This document shows, piece after piece, positions 33,801-46,285 of a stretch of DNA of 64,000 nt. Every line of letters starts with the position of its first letter. The stretch's first letter is position 1. The DNA comes from Gonatopus flavifemur (lineage: Eukaryota; Arthropoda; Insecta; Hymenoptera; Dryinidae), in the NCBI GenBank assembly GCA_018340375.1, contig JAFFJZ010000001.1, positions 12,790,001-12,854,000 of the forward strand, in the 5' to 3' direction. Both the position numbers and the translations under genes were made by a program. The notes under the pieces are model-generated. The model searched no databases and had not been told where the DNA came from. It saw only the letters and a list, made by a program, of their open reading frames with translations.

Positions 33801-36800
33801 AAGAGTCTTAGTATGAAATTAGAGGAACTGAAGGAGGAGTGTCAAAGACGGGGATCGATATCGCAAAGTAATAGGTAGATAAATGAGGTCTTCTGATATG
33901 CTTGAACTTTATCTCCGATGAAAGGTCATAGTTTCTACAGTAATCGTTTTTGAGGGTTTGTTTTTGAAAATTCAAAACTTAATTGAAAGTTTTTCACGTG
34001 ATGCTCTGTCAAATAAGAAGTCTTACTTTACAATATGCAATTTGAGGTCGATATTTGGCAGCTTTCCTTCTCCGATAAGAGGGGGTTTTCCAAATCAAAA
34101 TTTCATCTACTCCAATATGTGTTTTCCGATCCCATGCACTGGATGAGCTGATGTCAAGCGTTTCGGAAAGTTCCCCCATCAGATCCACGTAGGAATGATT
34201 CGTAGTGATCCATAATTCTTGTGAGGATCTGGTCAGGGTCTATCCAGGCCCGTGAGGCTGAGAAAAGAGTTGAGGAATCCTACGAATCATTTGTACCCGG
34301 GGAGCAATTGGCCGGGGATGTAACCACGTTCACTAACCAGGGTTCCATAAGAGAACCTAAGCAGGTACCAGCGTGTGTAACTGATGAGGCATTCGCCAGT
34401 ATCTCACAAGGTGTATTCTTCCTAATGAAAATACCACACCGTGTTTTTTTTGTGTACATTTCATGTCGGTACACGGAGAAAAAAGAAATTTTCTATAACA
34501 GCGAAATCTAATTTTGCTGGAGCAGCAAATTTTTTGCTGTGAAAGCAAACTATTTGATATCACAGCAATCTTGTTAGCTACGGCTGTGATTTTTTAGATA
34601 TACTCTCTGAAATCTTTGGAGTGAGATTTCACTCTTCAGCCAGCCAGAAGTGAGCCTGTCGAATTTTCGAGTGAAATTGCCACTCTTTTAGAATGAGGTT
34701 TGAGGAGGTATTCTAAGGTTTGAGGTTAGAAATTCACAACCACTTCGACGCTAGAGTGAATTTTTCACCCTAAAAGAGTGAGAGGTCACTCAAAACGAGT
34801 GAAAATTCCACTCGAAGCGGACAGGCTCACTTCTGACACTTAGTGGAGTGAAACGTGCGATTTTTCACTCTTTCAGATTTAGAGAGTAGAATAGCAAACA
34901 AATTTTGCTGGGGAGCTTAATATTTTTTGCCGCCACAGCTAAAAAATCGCTGTCATAACTCATAAGACTGCTGTGATAGGGAATAGGTTGCTGCCGCAGC
35001 AAAAAATTCGCTACTCCAGCAAAAGGTACCCAATAGAATCAGATCTCGCTGTTACAGCCAATACCAGTGAATATTTTACCCCTCAACATTTCAAACATTC
35101 ATTATGTTTCCTGAATGATTTCAGAAATCTCTCTAATGCGTCGATTTCGGGAATCTTTTTAGAGAACATAATGAACGTTTGAAATGTTAAGGGGAAAATG
35201 TTCACTGGGATTTTTTTACTCCGTGTATAAATCAAGTGAAACATAAATGATGTTTCAGTATTTCGTCGTGAAAACAAGGTGCACCTGAGTAGAAATTCGT
35301 ATAAGATGTTCAGTTAGAACCAGATCTGGGAAGCCTTATTATCCCCTAAGAGAACATGAAGGTTCAAGGAACGTTCAATAGTGGTCTATTCAACGTCTGG
35401 ACATTTGAAGGTCCATTGCACGTTCCATGAACATAGATTCACGTACAATGGACGTCAATTTGACCTAGAAGGTTTGTGTTCTCTTGGGGCCAGGATCAGA
35501 TTTGATCAACCCTCATCAAGCATCCCCGATTATGGCCTCATCAATTTGTGATATTTCTACTAGGGTCCATCGAATTAATCGAATAAGACCACGTACCGAT
35601 CTCCCAACAGAGTATTCATTCATTATTTCAATACTCGGTAAATCTTTCTGTATTTTCACACATTCGATATTCTTCATTTTTATCCTCCCAGAGGATTAGA
35701 TATCTCATTGCTGATCTCAGTATTGTCAAGACTGGACTTTTTCTGATAACAAAATGTTGCTATTCATCCATTATTTCACGGAGTTTTTATCGTGTATCCT
35801 ATTTTTTTTTATTCGAGTATTTCAATCTTTTGCTTTCCAAACATTCCTTTTATTTTTGATCTTCTGAAATCCCTGGTGTTCCAATTCCCTGATAGCCTTT
35901 TTAGCTTCGTGGGATTTTGAAACGTGAGGTAGAGATTTGTTCCGACAGATGGGAAATAAAAATAAAACACATTGAAGTTGTGTAACAATTTTTCACCGTG
36001 AAAGTTCATGTCAAAACCGTGAAGAAGGCTTGTTTTCGATTAAAGACTCTTCAAATGTATTTCAACATCATCATGTGTCCATGAAGAAAAACGTCTTCAT
36101 TCATAATTGCCAACATTTCGAAGGGAATCTCTTTCCATTATCAAGGCTTAACTGTCAAAAGTATAAAAATATATGCCACGCGTATTCTCACAACATTCAA
36201 ATCAGTGGGTTTTTAAACTGTGTGCACATATTCCGTGTATTCATCGGAGAAAGAAAAAGAATTCACTGTGACAGGGAAATATAGGTCTGCTGAGTCCCTT
36301 TTGCTGGAGCATTCAATTTTTTGTACCAACAGTAAAGTATTTGCCATTACAGCAATCTTCTTAGCTACGACAGTGATTTTTTAGTTGTGGTAGCGAGACA
36401 TGTTTAGTCCTTCAGCAAATTTTTAAGATTCCACATAGAATGTCGAACAAATTTTGCCAGAGAGAACATATTTTGTTGCCACAGTTGAGAAGTCGCTGTC
36501 ATGGCTATATAACAAGATTGCTGTTACAGCACGCTAAGAAAAGGTTGGAGTTAGATTTACTATGGTATAACAATAGAAACTTGATTGAATTTACAATGTT
36601 TCTCAGTGGATTCCACTGAGAATTAATGTGTTCCTTCATTTTTAAGATTCCATAGTAAATTTAACTTCGAGTTTCTCTCAATGCTAAGAATTTCAGCCAA
36701 AGGTATCCAGCAAAATCAGATTTCGCTGTCACAGCGAATTTTTTTCTGATGAGATTCTTCATATGTTTTTCATTTAGAAGAGTGAATGTGTAAAACCTCT

Positions 36801-37338
36801 ATTCGAGCAAATAACTGTAAGTAAACAAAATAAATACACGGTATATCATATATGGATCAAGGATTGAAACCCCATTTAGGAGTGCGTCAATTGAAATACT
36901 GGAAGTTTGAACAGGCAAAGTTTCCCCACACGTTTCAAATATGAATGCATCAATTTCAAAGGTCCAACAAAGTGCTCTGTGAATCCTGTGAAATGCATTA
37001 TTGTTGTCAGCATTGCCTTCCTCGTGATATCCATATACACGTCAATCATGATATCGCCAACATTTCAAACTATATTTGTGTGTATTGATATAAAGATGGT
37101 TGCGAGAAGGGTCTCGAAGATGAGCTCTGAAACTTCCACTTCGTCGAGTTCACTCGATTTCAAGACTGTGGAGAATATAATAAGCCGAGTTAACTGACAG
37201 TCGAAGTGAGACACTGCACGAATCAGTGAACTCTCAAGAATTCTGCTAAACGATTTCATCAACCTGTTACATTTTCCACCTTTGAATCTTTGACGAATCT
37301 TTATCTCTTGATGGAGTTTTATTATTTTTCCAAGAGGA

Positions 37339-37387
<49 letters not shown>

Positions 37388-40300
37388 GTTTTCTCGTGAA
37401 CCTTAAGGACCTTTCATCGGATGATATAATGATACTCTTTACGTAACAAGTTTCCTCATACTTTTCTGTTTTTCTTCTCCCCATTATTCTGACCAGGCAC
37501 CAGCTTTCGAAGTTTATGGAAGAAGATGGCGAAGAGAGCGATGGAAGTTCAAATATCGAAGATAGAAAATCTTGTAGAGGTGACGTCTCGACGAATAGGA
37601 AGACAAGTTTCCGCAATGAGGATGGGACGAGCGCCGCTGCGGGAACTGCCAGGAAATTTGAAGCATCGTCAAGATCAAGACGAGAAACTGAGAGGAGATC
37701 GAAGTTTGAAGAGTTGCAGGCGGCTTCCAGGAATCTCGAACGTCGTCTTCGCGAGAGAAGCCAAGAGGAGGATCAGAATAGACAAAATCAAGATCAACGA
37801 GCAAATTGTCAAATTATCCATGCAAGTATTCAAAATATAGATTCGTATGTTCCAAATTGCATTGAACGCAAAGATGAAAAATGTTTAATTATTCGATTTT
37901 ACAGGAAATAGCGTCATCCAGATATGAAGACTTTCAAAAAAATTTGCAAGATTTCGACGCTCGTTTGAATTATGAGCACAGAAGTGGGAGGTACGAGGTG
38001 GATTTTGATAGATCCAAAACCAGCATGTTGCAGCATGGTCTTAAGAAGGATAGAACCAACGAGAGGCTCGAGAAATTGCCGAAAGCCACTCAAACGAATT
38101 TACCACCACCGTTAAGCGCCATTTGCCAAAGTCCTGTGCCCAAGCCGATCAGTGTCAGGCAAGACAGCAATGTCTCTTCGGATAGCTTTAGCCAAACCAG
38201 TTCACCCAGTTATACTAGCAAAACTATGGAAGCTCCTCTTCTACCTCATAAACACGCTAACGGCAAACTTCCAGGTGAGTTCGTCTCATTGCAGGTCATG
38301 AATCTTGCCTTGCTTTACCGACAAGTCACTCGTGGGTGAATAATTGAAGCTTCATTTTTATTGTATTTTTCACAACTTTATTCCAATGGGGGAAACATTT
38401 TATAAATGATTTCTAAGCATTTTTTACTCCCATGAGAAAAAGTAATCATTTTGATAACGTCAGTGGTCTGAATTGATATTGGATTGATTTATCTGTAAAG
38501 AATGGAACACGTGTTTATTATATTTTCCAACGGATCAGTGATGGTAGGATTTATGGATCTTCATAAAATCTAGAATATAGGGATATCAACGTGCTCCATC
38601 AACCGTGATCAATTGCTCATTGTTATATGTAAAAGTTGATGAAGCTTGTGTTCAGACCTACTTATGTTAGGAAACAAATACGTTGAGAATTAATTGAACT
38701 TTTCTTCACGATTGATGGACGAAGAAATGGATCGATCATGAATTTTCATATAACGAAAGAAGGGTTACCTTTATTGATTCCTTTTCACTCTCCGGTCAAG
38801 GTAGAATATATATTCCAATGAAGAAATTTGTTGGAGTCTTTATTTCTTTCTCAGGAAAAATATATGTGTGAATATTAGGTGTATAACTTAATTTTTGACT
38901 TTTTTCATAAAAAGTATTTTATATTATAAAATCCATAAACCCCAGATCGATGCTCGAAATATTGTCCATTGTTTTCGATGACCTTGCGCCATCGTTCGGG
39001 CAGCATAAAAATACCATCGCGAAAAAAACTTGCAGACTTTGTGGCGATAAAGTCATTGACGAATTTTCATACGTCGTCCAGAGTTTGGAAGCTGCTATCC
39101 TTCAGGGCATGCTGCATGGACCGGAAGAGATGATAATTAGATGGAGCCCAGCTCAAGTTTAAAATGATTTGCCGAGTCATGGACCAACATAACTTTTCGG
39201 CTTCCTTGCCCAGTAAATAGCCTCTTCTCCTCAAAAATGTCGTGCAATTTGTTTGATTGTGGGCTGTAGCATTGTGCAGTAACTGTTTCACCTATTCCTA
39301 ACAGTTCGTAATACAGTAGACCCTTCATATCCCACCAGATGCAGAGGAGAACCTTCTTCAAGTGAATTCTTTGTTGGGGAGTGGATGTCGACAGCTTTCC
39401 AGGATTCACCCATGACTTTTTGCGTTTGGAATTAGAATCTTCCGTCACAATTTTCCACAAAAAATTCTTCTTTTGGTACTTGGCGAGCAGTGAAAGGCAC
39501 ATGTTCATTCGTTGACTAAGGTCTGTTCGGTCAATTCATGTGGCACCCATCTTCTTGCCTTTTGTATTTTTCCCATCGCGTGTAATCGTTCAGAGATGGC
39601 TGCTTGAGTAACTCTTAGCTGGACTGCAAGCTGTTTTTTGGTTTGCGTTGAGTCTTTGTCGAGTAATTTTTGCAATTCAGCATATTCCAATTTCGGAGGA
39701 GATCAAATCCACTATTTGCGAATCGTTTATAACCAATATTTACACGAATTGCATACTTCAATGGCTCTTTTTCATTGTTGGAACTCGTAGAGAATGCAGT
39801 GCCCGTGTGGAAATTAATTCTTGGCGGCAGTTTGGGCCAAACTAGGCGTCCTCGTTTTATTCCAGGCCCTGTTTCGGTTACCCTCATTCGGCCTAGACAG
39901 GATTGTCATGCCCTCATCTTCAGGGCCTGCATCGTATTCCCAACTTGGACCTATGTAGGACAACCATGATGAAGCTGATGTAGGCGATGAAACTAGGACC
40001 TTTAAAAGGATAATAAATTGTTGTGAATATCATCGAATTGGATGAATATTGCAAGGAGGAAACTTCCTCGATTGAAAATTGGGCTATCCAAGGCCCTATC
40101 TGTACCCAGACCACTTCGGCTTGAGTGCAGACAAGGTCTGAAATGAGCTGATTCCAATTCCTATTTGGGTATTCCACCCAACATTACTTTGTTCATACAT
40201 TATCGGACTGTATCAAAAAATAGAACAGCCTCATTCAGTCTTGGAATTAACCATACAGGGTTGTTTTTTCCAATTTTTTAACATTGTTCATCGATAGTGT

Positions 40301-43300
40301 GAACACAGTAATCATGGATGAAATATTTTTTTGGGGGCATACACCGCAAAAAGTCGAAATTACCAATACGATTTCAGTAAATTTGCTTTTTAGAGTAGGT
40401 TCATATTCAAAAAAGGAATTAATATAGGGGCAAACCCCTATACAGGCTGTAGTTGGATGCATTCAGATTTTTGAAACGGGGAAAACGTTGGAAATACAGC
40501 TTCGCCCTACATGGGTTATATACAGGTATGCTTGAATCAAGATTTTCGGGAAAATACGGGAAGCCTTGCAAGGCCCTATGAAGGCTATAATTGGTGTGCC
40601 TAGATTTTTAAAACCGGGGGAAAAAATTGGTAATGCAGTGTGGCCCCATATGGGCTTTATATGGGTGTCCCTTACTTAGAGAAATCAGGTTGAATATCAG
40701 CAACCCGACTAGGCCCCTTAGTGGGTAAGGTTAGGACATCCTATATTTGGATACCCAATATAAGCCCATACGGGGCCTTTATTCAATACAGGACGCTCGG
40801 AAAAGTTTCCACACGGGTACTACCGTTTTGTGGAGTTATGTAGTTCTTGCAGGTATGATATAGCGCATAAGAAACTTTGAGGTGAACTCTTCAAAACCGC
40901 AAACGGCGGCGGGAATATTTAAATTTCAAATAAGAAGTCCCGCTAGATGAAGAAAAGTCAAAAATTAAGTTATATACCTAATATATATCGTGCCTTCCAA
41001 ATGTATATATAAAATTCTTCCCAAACTTTATGAACTGAATTAAATTCGGTAACGTGAAATTAAGGGCTTACACCAGTGTAACAGCCGAAAAAAAAAATAC
41101 AATTTTCATGAATTCTTTTTGGAAATACGGTAAGGGGGTGATAAAAAAAACTCTTGTAGTATGCTGTCAAGCATATATTTGAGTACAAACAAGAATTTTT
41201 TCATCAAAAAAATAATTCAAAATGGCGGCTCTACATAAATTTTGCATATTTTCATATGAAATTTTATAAACATCTCTTGAAATAACCTTTTGAAGGAAAA
41301 CACTTACGGATTTTAAAGAATATGAATTTTTGGATATTTGGCAATTGTTGTCGTTATTTGTTTGTAAAAATTTTTCTAATCAACAAATCAAAAATTCCAT
41401 ACGTGTTTCTCTTAAAAATATTGTTTTGAACATGTGTATAAAATTTCGTATGAAAATATGGAAAATTGTTGGAGTTATGGTGCGTGCCGTCTCGTGCGAG
41501 ATGCCTCAGAAAAATTACTGTAGAGCCGTCATTTTGAATTATTTTTCTATGAAAAAAATTTTTTTTCGTATTTGAATATATGCTTCACAACATACTTTAA
41601 GAGTTTTTTGTTACCCCCTCACCATATTTTCAAAAAAAGTTCATGAAAATAGCGGTTTTTTCGGCTGTCACAATGGGGTAGCCCCCCAAATTAAGAATAT
41701 TTTCTTCTTTTCCATGTTTCAGATAGGGCTTTAATATCGGAACCTGACAATTCGTCTGGGAGGCCAATAACGAAGTCCACAAGTACACCTGCTAGTTTAC
41801 AAACGATCGTCAAGTTCCACGGTTCCAATAATACATCTTTACATCACAGAGTGAGTTGATCGAATCTCAATTTTCAAAAGCATTGTTGCAGTTTTTACGT
41901 AACTCAATGAATCTCTAGTGGATTCGGGTACACACAATTTACAATGAAATCCCATCGTGGATTTCTGAATTTTTTCACACCAAATTTACATCAGAGTAAT
42001 CCGTAACATAATAAAGGGGATTTCTACACCATGATTAGGGCGGAGCGAAATTCCAAAAAGTTTCAGAATCGAAAAGTAATAGCGCGGAAAAGTTGCTACA
42101 GATCAAGACCTTCAAATTAAAAAAAAAAAAAAATGAAATCGGCCAAGATCTTTAGTTCGTGCATTGCGTTCAAAGTTCCGAAAAATTGCTTCACTCTGGG
42201 CATTGTTTAGAATTCTCGCAGGAGATTCGTAAATGGTCGAATTAAAATAAGATTCGGGTTGTGACACCCCAAGAGAGAGAAATATTGTTGAAAAGTACTG
42301 TATTGAGGGAAGGAGTACAATCACCCCCCCCCTCCCCCGAGAAAGAGCGAGAATGACCGAGAACCAATTCACAACGCAATATTCAATTCATCATTTTGTC
42401 ATGTTGCTGAAGTTTGAATCAATTATTGAAACGAATTTGTAACCGAATATCAAAATACTGAGGTGTTAAAGACCCCAAATCTTGCAGAGCATTCTTTGAA
42501 TGAGTTTTCCGGTTCCAAGGAGTTTATTCGAGGAGATAAACACTGGTGGTTCTCCGATTTTTCCGATCCATGAGTTTCAATTTTCGTTTCGTTTCTGTGA
42601 ACGATTCAAACTTCACGAATATATTTTGTCAGCAGTAAATAGCGGATCATACTAATTCCCAAGTAGAATTGATCATGAATTGATCAAGTATAACATGTGA
42701 ATTGATTCTCGGTCATTTTCATTTCACGATCTATCCGTTCGTCACGTTATACCCAGCCTACTGAGCGTGTATCCCGGTCTTCGGTCCGTGTACTCACTTA
42801 TTTTTTTCCGAGCATCGGGTATTATAGATAATTGGCGTGGTCTCACGATTCAACAAATCTTTCCTCACTGACGGGTTCATAATTATCGGCGCAACGAGAA
42901 AAGTCTAGTCAACAGCATATTCTTCAGTTCCAATGTAATTTTTCTTGTCGTGTATTTTTCTTATTCGACAATCTTCCGTCTTTTTGCATTGGGATTGAGA
43001 TATTTCTCGTCCTAATATGCCTAAGGTTAAGGTCAGGTTCCGGCAGGGCATGGAATGTCCTTTTCTCGGGCAAACGAAAGATTTAAGCCCTCAGTATCTT
43101 CCGTCCAATGCTGACGTGCTCAGATCTTGTGCTCAGGTGCGATATGACTGGGCAATGGCGTCAATCTCTCCAGCTAGAGATGTTAGCTTTTCCACTGTAG
43201 CTTTAATAAAGATCCTCTATTTTCTGAGCAACAATTTCAGCTACATGACAAAACTGATGAATTGAATATTGCGTTGTGAATTGGTTCTCGGTCATTCTCG

Positions 43301-46248
43301 CTCTTGGGGGGGGATTGTACTTCCTCCCTCAATACAGTACTTTTCAACAATATTTCTCTCTCTTGGGGTGTCACAACCCGAATCTTATTTTAATTCGACC
43401 ATTTACGAATCTCCTGCGAGAATTCTACACGGAGAGAAATTTGTAGTTAAATTTACTATGTTATTATTGTTCCCGAGGAATAGACTGAACTATGACGGGT
43501 TCCCCCATAAAACATAGTAAATATGATCAGCATTCTATTGTTGTACCATAGTAAAAATATGCCCTTCATACTAAAATCCGACAGAATTCAGTCTGTTCCT
43601 CGGGAACAATAATAACATAGTAAATTTAACTACAAATTTCTTTCCTTGTAAACAATGCCCAGAGTGAAGCAATTTTTCGGAACTTTGAACGCAATGCGTG
43701 ACCTAAAGATCTTGTCCGATTTCATTTTTTTTTTTTTTTAATTTGAAGATCTTGATCTGTAGCAACTTTTCCGCACTATGACTTTTCGATTCTGAAACTT
43801 TTTGGAATTTCGCTCCGCCCTAACCATGATTACACCAAATCTACGCTAGGGTGACGCAATGAAAACCGACTATTCTTTGTTTTCATGTTTTGTATGAAAT
43901 ATCTTGGTTTTTCATGTTTTAAAAGTCCTCTCTGAAGATCAGCTTGAGAGAAAATTTTTTTAGGGATCGCTCAAGATTTTGAAAAATTCTAAAAATAGTT
44001 AAAATCAATTTATTTATGTGGGCATTTTGTTGAAAATTGCTATCGGAAACAGTCGAATTTTTCAAAACTCGTTGAGGAATGGATAAAAATTAAATTTGTT
44101 CTTATCCAATTTTGGGAAGAATTTCAACTGTTTCTAACATGAATTTCCAAAAGGGTAGAGAGTGTGTTGCTCTTACAATCCCACACTGAGAAACAATGCA
44201 GTGGAGTCAACCACATATGAATTTGGATACGGCGAATCTCGCCGCGAGGTTGACTCAACTGAATATCGATTGAAGTAAATGCTCATTCGGTCAGTTCAAT
44301 CGATATTCAGTTGAGTCAACCTCGCGGCGAGATTCGCCGTATCGAAACTCATATGCGGTTGGCTCCAACACATTTTTTCTCAGCGCAACGTAAATCACGT
44401 TGTCTCTGGGCCACCCTAGGGTCCCTGGTTGAAAGATTTAATTGAAACTGATAGCAACCGATAGATTTTCGGTTCAAATTTGATGAGAGGAATAATTAGG
44501 GGTGCACGAGACGAGATTCTCGACGATACTTGAAAAGTCTCGTCTCGGTATCGAGAAATACTATCAGATGCGAATATCGTCTTCTCAGTATCGGCATCGC
44601 CTAATATTTCTGATGAAAGTAACAATACTCCACCATTATACTCTGGATATGAGTGTATCAGTATCAGCTGGTCAAATGAACAGCACAGTTTTGTTCAGTT
44701 GATCAGAAAGACATAGAAACCGATATTTCAGGCTTAGCAAGCAAAAGGAGAAAAAGTAGTATATTTTTTTCTCCGTGTATCTCCTTAAGACCTATTTTGC
44801 ATTTGTCCTAACAACTGATGATATTCATATGATATCACTGGAATATTATCCACAATTTTCGTGGGATATTATTTTGTAGAGCCGAATAAATGTTCAAATG
44901 ATCTATTATTCTTATAATAATATCAATTAATTGAAGTTTAAACTCAATATGAATGTATAATTAATCTTTCTATCAGTCTTGATATTTTGAAACACTGTGT
45001 TCTTCCACTGAAAATTCCTCTGAATATTTATGAACATCTTTAAAAAACTATGCACACCTCTGAAAAACTGCACTGAAAGTCATTGAGATTTTCAGAGATT
45101 CCCAGTAGAATTTTCCCACCAGGCAATTTTCAAAATAAGACCATATACGTATATTATAATTTGAGAAAGATATACGGTTCTTTTCGAACAGGAATTTTGT
45201 CACATGTATCATTTGGAAATACTCCTTTTCTATTATTTCCACATGGAAAAAAATCAACACTATTGATGATACGTCCGAATATTAGATCTTTATTCTCAAT
45301 TTCGTGTCAATTTTAAAACGATACCGATATTAGTCTCGTGCTTCCGTGCACCCCCAGGATCGACGATATTCTCGAGTATCGAATATCCGGTCTCGGTATC
45401 GTCTCGATTCCAAATACAACAGTACCATCTCGAGTCTCGCGCACCCCTAGAAATAAGACACCTCGAGGTTCATCTTTTGTTCCTCTTCAGCGATTCGCGT
45501 TTATGCAATTACTATACGAATTATGAACCATTTTGATGGAAATAAAATCACAATTTTCGTTAAGAAATTGTTTCCATCTCTCATTTCTCTATTGAACAAT
45601 ATACAAAGATTCTTTTCTAAAACTCCTTGAAAATCTGCAGTACCAATTTTTTCAAAAATCGAATCAACAGATTATTTATGTTCCTCGGTATTCTAAGAAT
45701 ACACGTAGTTTCATTGAACATTTCACGTTTCCCTCTTTTATAATATACAACGTCAGAATCCATTCCACCTGACAATGGATATTGAGAGAATAGAGTAAAA
45801 GATGTCACATCTGTTCAGGCAGAATAATAGTTGAATTATAACACTGAACATCTGCGTACAGTTTATGTTTCATTTTATCACATATTTGGAAGAAATTTAA
45901 TTTCTCTCTGGGGGTTTGATTCTTATTATTTTCTATATTTATGAACAGTATCCATAATAAAATTATAGATATCGATATTTTTGTGGAATAACAGTATGAA
46001 TATTATCTTTCGATAATTTTATAACATTCTCATGCGGAAAAATTGAACGGTTGAATAAAATTTCTCTTGTTAATACTTTGAAACCGTATTTCGGAATAAA
46101 ATTATTCATGGATTCTTTGCTCATGTATGATTTATCTCAAGCTATTTGCTTTCCAAAATAGTAATACACGATGTGAGAATAGTAGTTCCTGTATCAAACC
46201 GGAGACTCGACGGGGATTACTTCTTCTTCATCAGTACCACACGTACAA

Positions 46249-46285
<37 letters not shown>

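Larger units (their letters stand above)
34472..35225. mobile_element. GCTGTNACAGC-word element in intron 4 carrying two nested elements
   Basis: Ends CACGGAGAAAAAAGAAATTT and TTTTTTTACTCCGTG with TA outside. The parts belonging to the outer element (34472-34600, 34889-35063, 35209-35225) are full of CAGCAAAAAATTTGCTG-like words, and GCTGTGAAAGC / GCTGTCATAAC variants. Elements 34603-34886 and 35064-35208 interrupt it. Relatives: ~36267-36755 and 58161-58416. Confidence 0.75.
42036..43822. mobile_element. hAT-like foldback in intron 7, TAGGGCGGAGCG ends, 8-bp duplication
   Basis: Tips TAGGGCGGAGCGAAATTCC and GGAATTTCGCTCCGCCCTA are perfect inverted repeats, flanked by ACCATGAT (42028-42035, 43823-43830). 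Arms of ~365 bp (42036-42401; ~43246-43822 after removing a MITE) are nearly identical. The left arm is followed by a MITE (42402-42622). The right arm contains another (43428-43648). The middle (42632-43240) has an 82-codon frame described separately. Confidence 0.88.

Noticed and set aside
37065..37616. 183-codon minus-strand frame with an Arg-Glu repeat
   Set aside because: The repeat is the translation of the (CT)n microsatellite, and the rest is antisense to exon 5.
37526..37840. Second open frame through exon 5
   Set aside because: Kept only as an alternative for the exon end. Upstream it lacks the acidic and LQ-x-ASR helix features shared with exon 4, so it was not used in the model.
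42360..42720. Possible host exon near the repeated ACTTCA/TGAAGT segments in intron 7
   Set aside because: The same sequence recurs at 3787-4002 and 55216-55429 with target duplications, so it is a MITE.
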